DNA of 64,000 nt from Arctic95D-9 sp035967665. GTDB lineage: Bacteria > Verrucomicrobiota > Verrucomicrobiia > Verrucomicrobiales > DEV007. The translations under genes were made by a program, and so were the position numbers. The stretch is from contig JAYWLB010000036.1 of assembly GCA_035967665.1 (NCBI GenBank), positions 62,001-126,000 of the forward strand, read 5' to 3'. Position 1 is the first letter of the stretch, and each line of letters starts with the position of its first letter. Below are positions 1 to 8,522 of this stretch, in pieces. The notes under the pieces are model-generated. The model searched no databases and was not told the origin of the DNA. It saw nothing but the letters and a program-made list of their open reading frames with translations.

Positions 1-796
1 CACAGGCACTGGGAAAAGCAGCCGCCACGTAGCGTTTTTCCCCGTCGGGATTCTCCACTCCGCTGATGAGCATGTGTTCCGCCATCCAGCCCTCGTCGCG
101 GGCCATTACACTGGCAATCCGCAGGGCGAGACATTTTTTTCCGAGAAGAGCGTTGCCACCGTAACCGCTTCCGTAAGACCAAATCTCACGGGTTTCCGGA
201 AAATGGACGATGTATTTGGTATCGTTGCACGGCCACGGGACATCAGCCTGTCCTTCCGCGATCGGGGCTCCCACCGAATGGACACAGGGAACAAACTCAC
301 CGTCGCTTCCGAGCATTTCAAGCACCTTAGTGCCCATGCGCGTCATGATCTTCATGTTCACCGCGACGTAGGCCGAATCGGTAATCTCAACACCAATAAT
401 GGACTGAGGCGAATCGAGCGGTCCCATGCAGAAAGGAATCACATACATGGTCCGGCCCTTCATCGAGCCTTCGAAAAGACCGTTTAAAATCGGTCGCATC
501 TTCTTTGGTGCCATCCAGTTATTGGTAGGTCCGGAATTCACTTCGCGATTGCTGCAGATGTAAGTCCGATCCTCGACCCGCGCCACATCATCGGGATCGG
601 AAAGGGCGAGGTAGCTGTTGGGGCGCTTCGCTTCATTCAGCTTCGTAAAAGTCCCCGAATCCACCAAAACGCCGCAAAGACGGTGCCACTCCTCGTCCGA
701 GCCATCACACCACTCGACTGAATCCGGCTGACAGAGATTCTGCATTTGATTGACCCATGAGAGCAGTTCTTCGTGCGAAGTAGGTTGGCTGGACAT
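1..796 (-). CDS. pckG: Phosphoenolpyruvate carboxykinase (GTP), N-terminal part
   Basis: The frame reads from an ATG at 796 down to the window edge, giving 265 codons with no stop, so the gene is cut off by the window. The enzyme converts oxaloacetate and GTP to PEP, GDP and CO2, the entry step of gluconeogenesis, in the cytosol. The translation follows the GTP-type family closely: the substrate-binding segment with SGPTNNW near residues 85-91, the RIMTRMG-like segment (here KIMTRMGTKVLEMLG), HSVGAPI, the SYGSGYGGNALLGKKC segment, and finally AAFPSAC. That last stretch is the start of the kinase-1a loop with the active-site cysteine, just before the sequence ends. The nucleotide and metal sites that follow lie outside the window. 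It is divergent from tgt, with about 160 bp between them. Identification is secure because residue order and spacing match GTP-type PEPCK and not the ATP-type enzyme. Confidence 0.95.
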   Translation of the reverse strand, partial: MSSQPTSHEELLSWVNQMQNLCQPDSVEWCDGSDEEWHRLCGVLVDSGTFTKLNEAKRPNSYLALSDPDDVARVEDRTYICSNREVNSGPTNNWMAPKKMRPILNGLFEGSMKGRTMYVIPFCMGPLDSPQSIIGVEITDSAYVAVNMKIMTRMGTKVLEMLGSDGEFVPCVHSVGAPIAEGQADVPWPCNDTKYIVHFPETREIWSYGSGYGGNALLGKKCLALRIASVMARDEGWMAEHMLISGVENPDGEKRYVAAAFPSAC

Positions 797-956
797 CACT
801 GAAATTAGCTTGGATTCACTCAATGTCCAGATCCGGCGACCTTTCCGGCAACGGGCTCTGTTCCTACTTCATCATTCTCAAGGAGAAATCCCCTGCTGGA
901 AAATTTTGAAATATCGATTATCTGTTCCGCCCGCGAATTTCCGGCCTATTTAGAAA

Positions 957-2087
957 ATGTTCACACTCCTGAAAACCGATCCTCAAACGGCCGCCCGACG
1001 CGGTCGAATGACCCTGGCTCACGGAGAGGTCGAAACACCGACTTTCATGCCGGTAGGGACCCGCGGAACGGTAAAGTCAGTCCACCCAACCGAGCTCACC
1101 GATCCGGCGCTCGATTGTCGCATCATCCTCGGAAACACCTACCACCTCAATCTCCGCCCCGGAACGGAGGTTCTCGACGAATTCGGCGGACTTCACAATT
1201 TCATGCAGTGGGATCGCCCGATTCTCACCGATTCGGGTGGCTTCCAGGTCTTCTCCCTCGCTAAGTTGCGCAAGATTACCGAAGAAGGGGTCCGCTTCCA
1301 AAGTCATATCGACGGAAGCAAGCACCTCCTCACACCGGAATCCGTTCTCGAGATTCAACGCTCCATCGGCAGCGACATTTGCATGATCCTCGACGAATGC
1401 CCGCCCTACCCCTGCGAGCGCGAATACGCGGCAAACTCCCTCGATCTCACCCAGCGCTGGGCGATTCGTGCCCGCGAGTGGATTGAAGCAAACCGTCCCC
1501 CGGGCCAGCACTATTTCGGTATCGTCCAGGGTGGATGCTATGGAGAGCTTCGCGAAAAGGCGGCCCGTGATCTTGTCGGACTCGATTTTGACGGTTACGC
1601 AATCGGGGGACTTTCGGTCGGGGAACCCGTTCCGGAAATGTATAAAGCCGCCGATGTCGCTGCTCCCGTGCTTCCGGAAAACAAGCCACGCTACGCGATG
1701 GGCCTCGGGCAGCCAGATCAACTCCTCGAATTGATCTCGCGGGGAATCGACATGTTCGACTGCGTTCTCCCCACCCGCGTCGCCCGAAACGGCACCGCCT
1801 ACACCGCTGATGGAACGATCAATTTGAAGAACGCCCAGTGGGAAAAGAGCCAAATCCCCCTCGCCGCCCCCGGTGAAACCCACCCTCTCTGCGAAGGGTT
1901 TTCGCGCGGCTACCTTCGCCATCTCATCAAAAACGATGAAATCCTCGGATTGCGACTCCTTTCTTTACATAACGTCTACTTCTATCTGCACTTGATGAAG
2001 CAGGTCCGGCATGCTATTGACACCGGCACGTTTGCCGATTTTAAGGCCGATTTCATTACCCGCTACACGTCGAAAGGTAGCGAGTGA
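957..2087 (+). CDS. tgt: tRNA-guanine transglycosylase (queuine tRNA-ribosyltransferase), unusual zinc site
   Basis: The enzyme exchanges guanine-34 of GUN-anticodon tRNAs for preQ1 in queuosine synthesis. The 376-residue length is normal for bacterial Tgt. The catalytic aspartate lies in DSGGFQVFSL (about D92), and the nucleophile aspartate is D268 in FDCVLPTR. In the C-terminal zinc region the usual pattern C-x-C-x2-C-x25-H is present with exact spacing, but the first two cysteines are E307 and H309. C312 and H338 are kept. The site could still bind zinc through Glu/His/Cys/His, or it may be weakened. The gene begins the tgt-yajC-secDF cluster, as in many bacteria. The tRNA-Asp(GTC) genes at 12710 and 13034 encode a standard Tgt substrate. 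The ATG at 957 gives the canonical N-terminus MFTLLKTDPQ-ARRG. Confidence 0.96.
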   Translation: MFTLLKTDPQTAARRGRMTLAHGEVETPTFMPVGTRGTVKSVHPTELTDPALDCRIILGNTYHLNLRPGTEVLDEFGGLHNFMQWDRPILTDSGGFQVFSLAKLRKITEEGVRFQSHIDGSKHLLTPESVLEIQRSIGSDICMILDECPPYPCEREYAANSLDLTQRWAIRAREWIEANRPPGQHYFGIVQGGCYGELREKAARDLVGLDFDGYAIGGLSVGEPVPEMYKAADVAAPVLPENKPRYAMGLGQPDQLLELISRGIDMFDCVLPTRVARNGTAYTADGTINLKNAQWEKSQIPLAAPGETHPLCEGFSRGYLRHLIKNDEILGLRLLSLHNVYFYLHLMKQVRHAIDTGTFADFKADFITRYTSKGSE

Positions 2088-2132
2088 TAAAAAACCGGTC
2101 CCGTTTGCGTCTCTAATTACATTTTTTTATCC

Positions 2133-2507
2133 ATGACAAACATCACTAATCTACTCGCCGAAGCCGCGCCCCCTGCGGCCGGAAGCCCCTTCGGAATGCT
2201 CCCGCTCATGCTCATCATGTTCGGTCTTTTCTACTTCGTTCTGATCCGTCCGCAGCGGAAAGCCCAGAAAGAAGCGGCCCTCATGCGCGACAACCTCCGC
2301 GTCGGCGACAAAGTCGTAACGATCGGCGGCATTCACGGACTCGTTTCAGGCAAAACGGATAAGACCGTGTCCGTTAAAGTTGCCGATGGCCTCAGCATCA
2401 AATTCGACCGCAGCGCGATCGCCTCGGTCAACGGAGGCAAAGCGTCCAAAGACGGTAAGGTCATTGAGGAAAAAGCTCCCGAGACCAATTCGAACGTCTC
2501 CAAATAA
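2133..2507 (+). CDS. yajC: Sec translocon accessory subunit YajC
   Basis: This is a small single-pass inner-membrane protein of 124 residues that associates with SecDF and the SecYEG channel. The N-terminal segment is short. It is followed by one transmembrane helix (about residues 22-42, MLPLMLIMFGLFYFVLIRPQ) and then the hallmark RPQRKAQKE. After that comes the cytoplasmic YajC core, with LRVGDKVVTIGGIHGLV and a stretch ending near FDRSAIASV. The C-terminal tail is lysine and glutamate rich and varies in the family. It lies 45 bp after tgt and 172 bp before secDF, the classical order. The gap to secDF holds a 22-bp tandem repeat (see 2561). Confidence 0.95.
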   Translation: MTNITNLLAEAAPPAAGSPFGMLPLMLIMFGLFYFVLIRPQRKAQKEAALMRDNLRVGDKVVTIGGIHGLVSGKTDKTVSVKVADGLSIKFDRSAIASVNGGKASKDGKVIEEKAPETNSNVSK

Positions 2508-2560
2508 TTTGGTTTCGTCTTCTGATTTCGAACAAATCACGTCACTTGTTTTCGAACCAC

Positions 2561-2662
2561 CCCTGTTAGTTATTTCACCCAACCCTGTCAGGTCACCGAT
2601 TTGACACTGTTAAGTCACCGACTCAACCCTGTTAGGCGAAACACCTAACCCTGTTTGATCCC
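2561..2662. repeat. Degenerate 22-bp tandem repeat, core CCCTGTT, five units
   Basis: Copies of CCCTGTT (or CACTGTT, CCCTGTC) begin at 2561, 2583, 2605, 2628 and 2649, so the spacings are 22, 22, 23 and 21. Several units continue with AGG and GTCACC. The array fills the gap between yajC and secDF and ends about 18 bp before the secDF start codon. The same core with the same 22-bp period recurs at 16576. The function is unknown. It could be a REP-like element, a transcript-processing element or a protein-binding array. Confidence 0.75.
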
Positions 2663-2679
2663 TTTTTTCCCAGATTATC

Positions 2680-5316
2680 ATGCCAGATCAAGAAACCACG
2701 GCCGATACCACCGCAGCTAAAGTCAGCGTCGAAGCAACCGCTTCTGATTCTGCTTCCGGTATCACTAAATCTGACCAAACCGGCAGTGCTCCTATCATTC
2801 AGGACGGCGCCGGCAAGGCCGCGCCGAAAGTCGAAAAGACTGAAAAGACTGCTGCGGAAACAACCGGAAAAGCAGACACGACCACAGAGGCCATCGAAAC
2901 CGTTCCGGCCCCCGGGTCTGAAGCAACCACTCCCGCGGAAGCGACAGAGGCTCCGGCGATCGGCATTTCCTCCAACCTCGTCTTTCTCATGGGGCTGGCT
3001 CTGCTCGCCCTCTTCGTGACTTACTTCGCTGCGGAAATTCAGAAGCGGAAGCGCATGATCGGCACGGTTCTCACCATTGGTGTGACAGCCCTCTGCGTAT
3101 GGCTTTACTCGACACTGGGAATGGAAAAAGGCATCGAGCTTCAAGGCGGTGTCTCCATGCAGATCAAAATCGAAGCGAGCGGCGAAAAAGTGATCGACAG
3201 CGGTTCACAGGAGCAGGTCATCACCGTTCTCGCGAAACGACTCAACGATCTCGGAACCGGTGAGGTGATCCTCGCACCTTCCGGTGATGACGGCGTTTTC
3301 CTCCAGATGCCGGGTGTCGGACAGGAAAAATTGAAGGAAATCGAAGCGGTTCTCGAAAAAGTGGCCAAGCTCGAATTTTCGATCCTCCACCCACAAAGCA
3401 GCGGTCTTGCAATGCAGGTCCAAAGCGGTGCCCAGGTCATCCCCGGTTACGAAGCACTCCCCTACAAGGCTGAGTTCAATGACGCCGGCGACGAATTGCC
3501 CACCCGGTATGGTCTCGTAAAAATCAAACGTGACATGAAGGGTGAGTATGTGAACAAAGCCGGCTATTTCTATGGCGGCAATGGTCACTCCATCAGTGTT
3601 GATTTCACCAGTGCCGGTGCCGACATCATGGGACCTCTCACTCGTGAAAACACCAACCAGCCTCTCGCGATCATCATGGACAACGTGATTCTGTCCTCTC
3701 CTGTGATTCGCGAACCATTCTCAACAGGCTGTTCGATCACCGGTGATTTCAGCCAGGAGGAAGCCCTCACACTCGCTTCCGCGCTTGAGAACCCGCTCGA
3801 GAATCCGATCAACATCGAATACTCGAACTTCATCTCCCCGACAATGGGTGCTGCGACGATCAAGCAGGGCATCATGGCCGGTATCGCCGGACTGGGACTC
3901 ACTCTCCTCTTCATCGTCATTTACTACCGTTTTTCCGGTATCCTCGCGCTGCTCGGCCTTTGCATCAGCATCGCGATCATCTTCGGAACCATGGCGCTGT
4001 TTCAGTTCACCCTGACGCTTCCGGGTATCGCCGGTATCATCCTCACGATTGGTGTTGCGATTGATGCGAACGTGCTCATTTACGAGCGCCTCCGCGAGGA
4101 ACTTGCCGAAGGTAAATCGCTTCGCTCGGCGATCGACACCGCCTACGAGAAAGCTTTCTCAGCAATTATCGATGCGAACATCACCACCCTGATCACAGCG
4201 ATCATTCTCTACGCGGTCGCAGCAGGAACCGTGAAAGGCTTCGCGATCACACTCATCATCGGTATTTTCGCGACCCTCTTCTCCTCCCTTCTCGTGACAC
4301 GCGTTTGCTTCTCATGGGCAACAGGCGTTGGAAAAGAAGTGGGATTCCTCAAGAAGGTCAGTTTCATGAACTTGATTCCCGAGAAAATAATCGACTTCCT
4401 CGGAAAACGTAAAGTTTGCCTCCTCGCTTCAGCCATCGCAATCGTGGCATCACTCATCATCGTTCCTTCAATGGACCCGCGCGGTGTTGAACTCAAAGGC
4501 GGTGATTCCATCACAATCCAGGCCACCGAGGGTATGACGAAAAAGGCAATCCTCGACTCTATTTCTGATCTCGACCTCGGAGGTGAGCCTCTCATCCAGC
4601 AGCAGCACCCTGTCGGCTCCAGCGGCGAGTTCTTCCTCGTGCGTGCCCCTGACAACTCAGCGCCTCAGATTCTCGCTGAGATTGAGAAAGACCTCAAAAT
4701 CGAGCTGAAGGACACTACGGTCAGCTCGGTTGGCTCCGCCGTCGGAAAATCCATGCTGACGTCTTCCGGTCTCGCCCTCCTTATTGGTGTGGGTGCGATT
4801 TTGATCTACGTCACTCTCCGCTTTGAGTTTGCCTTCGCTCTGGGAGCGATCGCAGCCCTGCTTCACGATCTCATCGTCGTTGCCGGACTTGCAACACTCT
4901 TCGGGCAGGAACTCACGCTCATCACTGTGGGGGCATTCCTGACCATTGCCGGTTACTCGATCAACGATACCATCGTCGTCTTTGACCGCGTTCGTGAAGG
5001 ACTTGCAACGAAGCGCGGCGACGTGAAGGACATCATGAACTACGCTCTGAACAAGACCCTCGCACGGACCTTGCTCACGAGTATCACGACATTGATCACC
5101 GTTGGCGTTCTCTACATCTTCGGTGGCCCCGGCCTTCGTAATTTCGCGGAAACACTGATCATCGGTGTGGTTATCGGAACTTACTCATCGATTTTCATCG
5201 CAGCACCAATCGTGCTCTGGTGGGCACGGAAATCAGGAACCAACCTCCGTCGCGAGGTCCTCGATACCGAGCAGTCCAAAATCGACGCAGCTGGCGCCGC
5301 ACAGACCGGCGCTTAA
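2680..5316 (+). CDS. secDF: Fused protein-export membrane protein SecDF with N-terminal extension
   Basis: SecD and SecF are fused in one 878-residue RND-type protein that uses the proton gradient to help pull secreted proteins through SecYEG. Residues 1-96 form a Thr/Ala/Glu-rich, low-complexity extension. Two hydrophobic helices follow (about 98-119 and 126-146), and only then comes the SecD signature GIELQGG (151-157), so there is one helix more than the usual single one before the first periplasmic domain. The SecD motif GVAIDANVLIYERLRE lies near 455-472. The SecF half begins near residue 560 and carries SINDTIVVFDRVRE near 760. The C-terminus is charged and cytoplasmic. The ATG at 2680 has no strong ribosome-binding site and directly follows the 22-bp repeat array. 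A perfect hairpin ends the transcript at 5338-5360. Confidence 0.95.
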   Translation: MPDQETTADTTAAKVSVEATASDSASGITKSDQTGSAPIIQDGAGKAAPKVEKTEKTAAETTGKADTTTEAIETVPAPGSEATTPAEATEAPAIGISSNLVFLMGLALLALFVTYFAAEIQKRKRMIGTVLTIGVTALCVWLYSTLGMEKGIELQGGVSMQIKIEASGEKVIDSGSQEQVITVLAKRLNDLGTGEVILAPSGDDGVFLQMPGVGQEKLKEIEAVLEKVAKLEFSILHPQSSGLAMQVQSGAQVIPGYEALPYKAEFNDAGDELPTRYGLVKIKRDMKGEYVNKAGYFYGGNGHSISVDFTSAGADIMGPLTRENTNQPLAIIMDNVILSSPVIREPFSTGCSITGDFSQEEALTLASALENPLENPINIEYSNFISPTMGAATIKQGIMAGIAGLGLTLLFIVIYYRFSGILALLGLCISIAIIFGTMALFQFTLTLPGIAGIILTIGVAIDANVLIYERLREELAEGKSLRSAIDTAYEKAFSAIIDANITTLITAIILYAVAAGTVKGFAITLIIGIFATLFSSLLVTRVCFSWATGVGKEVGFLKKVSFMNLIPEKIIDFLGKRKVCLLASAIAIVASLIIVPSMDPRGVELKGGDSITIQATEGMTKKAILDSISDLDLGGEPLIQQQHPVGSSGEFFLVRAPDNSAPQILAEIEKDLKIELKDTTVSSVGSAVGKSMLTSSGLALLIGVGAILIYVTLRFEFAFALGAIAALLHDLIVVAGLATLFGQELTLITVGAFLTIAGYSINDTIVVFDRVREGLATKRGDVKDIMNYALNKTLARTLLTSITTLITVGVLYIFGGPGLRNFAETLIIGVVIGTYSSIFIAAPIVLWWARKSGTNLRREVLDTEQSKIDAAGAAQTGA

Positions 5317-5337
5317 TTTGCTCACAAAAATTGGCGG

Positions 5338-5360
5338 ATGCGTCCCGCACGGGGACGCAT
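5338..5360 (+). terminator. Probable terminator hairpin after secDF
   Basis: A perfect 9-bp inverted repeat, ATGCGTCCC / GGGACGCAT, with a 5-nt loop begins 22 bp after the secDF stop and is followed by TTTC. It lies between the convergent secDF and nadD genes and could serve both. The weak T-tract makes intrinsic termination likely but not certain. Confidence 0.6.
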
Positions 5361-5442
5361 TTCATCCGCGTTGCTGACGCGGTGTTCGGATGGGCGGATC
5401 TACCGATGCCGGAACACCGTGAATGCCTTTCGGCAAAAGGAT

Positions 5443-6042
5443 CTACCTGCAGCCGTATAGGCCGTGCTCACGGCAATAGGCGAGCACAGCTGGGGTAAGC
5501 CAGTCTTCATGCTCATCACAGTGCTCTCTGATCCTTGTCGATGAGGCAGGATGCTCGAAGGCCAGAGTCTCGTGACGCCAACCGCTCTTCGGCTTCACTT
5601 CCCCGTCACCCCGGGTCAACACGATAAAACTCAGCAGCTCGCGGAGCTTCTCAGGCTCAGCCCAACGCTCAAGCTGCTCCCATTGATCGGTTCCGACGAT
5701 CCAATGCAACACCGCCCCGGGCATTGCCCCGGTAAAATATTCAGCCGTTTCCCACGAAACGCTCGGCTCAGGTCGCTCAATCTCGAAACGGGAGACAGTT
5801 GCCCACTTCAGGTCCAAATCCGCTATCGCCAGCTCCAGCATCTCAGCCCGCTCCTGAGGGGATGCAACCGTGCCACTTTTAAACGGCGAGACAAAACAGG
5901 GCACGAAGATCACCTCGTCGACCTCAGTATTTTCGATCACGGTCGCAGCCATGCCGAGATGCCCGAGGTGCACGGGATCAAATGACCCTCCCAAAATGGC
6001 AACACGCCGCTTTGGATTCAACTCACCTGATTCATTTCCCAT
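5443..6042 (-). CDS. nadD: Nicotinate-nucleotide adenylyltransferase
   Basis: NadD joins ATP and nicotinate mononucleotide to give deamido-NAD, the penultimate step of NAD synthesis. The 199-residue protein has the nucleotidyltransferase N-terminus VAILGGSFDPVHLGH (residues 14-28), with the HxGH-type motif at H25-H28. The second signature, SSTRIRE, is near the C-terminus and binds the phosphates. Conserved intermediate features include FVPCFVSPFK and IVGTDQW. The ATG at 6042 is followed by a short charged leader, so the start could in principle be a few codons further in. It converges on secDF and lies 58 bp downstream of the next minus-strand gene, so the two may be co-transcribed. Confidence 0.95.
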   Translation of the reverse strand: MGNESGELNPKRRVAILGGSFDPVHLGHLGMAATVIENTEVDEVIFVPCFVSPFKSGTVASPQERAEMLELAIADLDLKWATVSRFEIERPEPSVSWETAEYFTGAMPGAVLHWIVGTDQWEQLERWAEPEKLRELLSFIVLTRGDGEVKPKSGWRHETLAFEHPASSTRIREHCDEHEDWLTPAVLAYCREHGLYGCR

Positions 6043-6100
6043 GCTGCCACTCTACGTCATCCACGAAACGATGACAATCGCAGCGAAACAATCGCTCTTC

Positions 6101-6880
6101 TCAATTTGAAGCCAGAAAACCAGCGGCCCAGCGGCGAATCGAACGAACCGTCCGCCCCAGAACCGAAGCCGGAGCACGATCACGCGGCGGTGCGATCAAA
6201 TCGGCCGCGACTGCTTCGACCGGAGGACCTTTCCTCACCGATACCTTACTCGGCTGCCGCCCTCCTTGAAAATGAATCACCGTCTCATTCGACCAGAGCT
6301 TCCCCTCGCTTCGGAAGATCGACAAACCGGAAACCCGCAAGCACAACCGGGAAACATCGAGCGCCTCTGCAGCGTCATTGCGAATCTGAATGGGAGCAAT
6401 CACCGTCGAATCATCACTCGAACTATCTGAGGTCGAAACCGAATAGCACAGCTCTTCCTGATCACTCTCACCAAACCAGGCGTGGGAAAGTTTCTCGGTC
6501 GGAAACTCAGCCAGCAATGGATCAAGCTCATCCGGAACTTTCACTACGACAGACAACGGGAGCTTCACCAGAATCCTTACTTCCCCTCCTGCGGGAACTT
6601 GAAAACCCGACTCCGGCTCAAACAAAATAGGCAAATCGGGCAACCCCGGCTGAATCCGGACCGTTTCATTCCCTGTGTATACCGCCCACCGACTCCATTC
6701 GATCGGGGCGCTCTCGTCAAAATCGTCGATCTCCTTCTTGCTCAGAGTCTTCGAGGCGAGGTATAGTTGGTCCTGCGACCGGCACATTTCCACAAGGAGC
6801 CGACCACAACGAAGCCTTCGAAGCGCCGGACTATCCAGCTCACACGCTCCCCAGGTTATTGAATCAGCAGACGAAATCAT
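6101..6880 (-). CDS. Uncharacterised soluble protein, possible DUF432 member
   Basis: This predicted protein of 259 residues has no signal peptide and no transmembrane helix. The pattern of alternating hydrophobic residues, a central segment with PLSVVVKVP and KLSHAWFGESDQEELCYS, and a later APIQIRNDAAEALDVSRLCLRV segment resemble the DUF432 family. That family is of unknown function and is sometimes found beside mechanosensitive channels. The assignment is from memory of the pattern and is tentative. The C-terminus is basic and Trp-containing (RTVRSIRRWAAGFL). The ATG at 6880 is preferred; a GTG at 6895 would add five residues. It lies upstream of nadD on the same strand and is divergent from the DUF4403-like gene. 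Confidence 0.6.
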   Translation of the reverse strand: MISSADSITWGACELDSPALRRLRCGRLLVEMCRSQDQLYLASKTLSKKEIDDFDESAPIEWSRWAVYTGNETVRIQPGLPDLPILFEPESGFQVPAGGEVRILVKLPLSVVVKVPDELDPLLAEFPTEKLSHAWFGESDQEELCYSVSTSDSSSDDSTVIAPIQIRNDAAEALDVSRLCLRVSGLSIFRSEGKLWSNETVIHFQGGRQPSKVSVRKGPPVEAVAADLIAPPRDRAPASVLGRTVRSIRRWAAGFLASN

Positions 6881-6930
6881 GGTATAAATATCCACGAGAA
6901 CTCTTTGAATTAAACGGCGGTATTAGGTAT

Positions 6931-6958
6931 CCCTGTTTAAGTGTCCCTGTTTAAGCCA
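6931..6958. repeat. Two direct copies of a CCCTGTTTAAG element
   Basis: CCCTGTTTAAG occurs at 6931 and again at 6945, a 14-bp period, in the 124-bp gap between two divergent genes. The CCCTGTT core is shared with the 22-bp arrays at 2561 and 16576. It may be a shortened member of that family or part of a promoter. Confidence 0.5.
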
Positions 6959-7004
6959 GTCAATTCGGCCTTTTGCTCTTGATCTCCTCCCTCTTCTCCG
7001 CTCC

Positions 7005-8522
7005 ATGAAAAAAATTCTACTGATTCTCGGAATCCTTCTCGTAGGGGGCGTCATCGCAGTCCCGCTGGCAACACGGTTCGTGGGACCGAAATTAATCAGT
7101 GTCGCCCCTCCCTCCGGAAAGCCGATTGGCCTTCTCGACATCCCCCGTCCCGAGGAATCTATTTTCGCTCTCAAGATCGCGATCCCTCTGAGCATGCTCT
7201 CCGAAGCCGCCAACGCGCAGGCACCGAAGCGCCTCACCGGAAGTGAGAACAAGAGCATTCACAAAAGCATCAAAGACGGAGCCTACGCCTGGGATGTGGT
7301 CCGGGGCGACATTCAGTTTCAAAGCCAGGGAGACGGCCTCGCCTTCGGAGCACCTATTCAGGGCGCAGCCCACATCAGCGGATCAATTGACGCGAAGATT
7401 CTGCGAATCCCTCTCAACAGCACCGTCGAACTCGGTGGTATCGTCGGGGGAAAACTCTCTCCCGTGATCGCTCCCGACTGGAAGGTGAATCCGAATCTGG
7501 TGCCCCATTTGAATCTTTCCAAAGCCAACCTCAACATCGGTGGCCTTGGAAATATCGACGTGACCAATCTTCTGGGGTCGAGCCTTTCCGGTTTTGTCCA
7601 GAAGGAAGCGCAGAAGCTGACACCGGCTTTCAAAAAGCAGTTCGATCTCAAAAGTGAAGTCGAAAAGCTGTGGCAGGAAGGCTACATTAACGAACTGATT
7701 TCGGATGAACCTCGAGTCTGGCTCAACGTCGATCCAAGAGCGGTCTTTCTCAGCCCGATCGACTATTCCACTCCCGAAGCACTCGGCGTCACCGTGGCGA
7801 TTCAATCCGAAACCTTTCTCACGAACCGTGAGCCCGCCGCCCCCGCCCCGATTCCGCTCCCCAATCTCCAGCCACTGCCCGAGGGAACGCGAACCGACCT
7901 CAGGGTGCCGCTCATTGTGAGCATGAAAGAGCTCAACGAGGTATTGGAAACCGAGGACATCGAAATCAAAACGGGCCTGGGAACAAAGATCAACATTTCA
8001 GGAATCGAGGCGCAGGTGGGCCAGAACGGGCTCCTCAACCTGAAGATCGATCTCAGAACCGGGAGAACCCCGATCGGACGCGGCATTTCCGGAGAGATCT
8101 GGATGAAAGCCCGCCCCATCATCGACTACGAGAAGCAAACCCTTGGCTTCTCCAACGTCGAGCTCACCGTTGAAACCCGTGACCAGCTCACCTCAACCGC
8201 AGCCTGGCTCGTCGAGGAATTGCTCGTCAAAGGAATCGAAAGCCAGCTCCGCGTCGATCTCAATGACTACAAAGAGGAACTCGACGAAGAGGTTCAAAAA
8301 GCAATCCAGTCAGCAGACCTGCCCGAAGGCATCAACGTCTCCCTCGACGACCTCTCAATCAAACTCGCTGACATTTACACGATCACCCGTCATGCCGCCA
8401 ATGACGCACCTGATCCCGGAATCGTTCTCGTAATCCGCGCGACCGGCAGCGTCAGCACCGAGATCAGCCAACTCAATCTCGGAAAAAAGAAAGAAGCTGA
8501 AGCCGAATCAAAACCCGAATGA
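7005..8522 (+). CDS. DUF4403-like envelope protein
   Basis: This 505-residue protein has an N-terminal signal or anchor helix (about residues 4-24, ILLILGILLVGGVIAVPLA) and no other hydrophobic span. The body has the organisation of DUF4403 proteins: an opening beta segment ESIFALKIAIPLSMLSEAAN, an AYAWDVVRGDIQFQ segment, and a long repetitive beta region. A second segment, TDLRVPLIVSMKELNEVLE, restates the opening motif near residue 300 and suggests an internal duplication. These proteins are thought to be related to lipid-binding tubular folds, but no activity is established. The stop overlaps the start of the next gene by four bases (ATGA), so the two are probably translationally coupled. 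Confidence 0.65.
   Translation: MKKILLILGILLVGGVIAVPLATRFVGPKLISVAPPSGKPIGLLDIPRPEESIFALKIAIPLSMLSEAANAQAPKRLTGSENKSIHKSIKDGAYAWDVVRGDIQFQSQGDGLAFGAPIQGAAHISGSIDAKILRIPLNSTVELGGIVGGKLSPVIAPDWKVNPNLVPHLNLSKANLNIGGLGNIDVTNLLGSSLSGFVQKEAQKLTPAFKKQFDLKSEVEKLWQEGYINELISDEPRVWLNVDPRAVFLSPIDYSTPEALGVTVAIQSETFLTNREPAAPAPIPLPNLQPLPEGTRTDLRVPLIVSMKELNEVLETEDIEIKTGLGTKINISGIEAQVGQNGLLNLKIDLRTGRTPIGRGISGEIWMKARPIIDYEKQTLGFSNVELTVETRDQLTSTAAWLVEELLVKGIESQLRVDLNDYKEELDEEVQKAIQSADLPEGINVSLDDLSIKLADIYTITRHAANDAPDPGIVLVIRATGSVSTEISQLNLGKKKEAEAESKPE

Noticed and set aside
74..953. Plus-strand frames at 74-487 and 750-953
   Set aside because: The first is antisense to pckG. The second begins inside pckG on the opposite strand and covers the pckG-tgt promoter gap, with no domain.
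1077..1922. A 281-codon minus-strand frame across tgt
   Set aside because: It lies fully opposite a well-conserved gene, and its translation has no family features. It results from codon bias of tgt.
2632..3144. A minus-strand frame opposite the secDF 5' end
   Set aside because: It is antisense to the low-complexity SecDF extension and has no domain.
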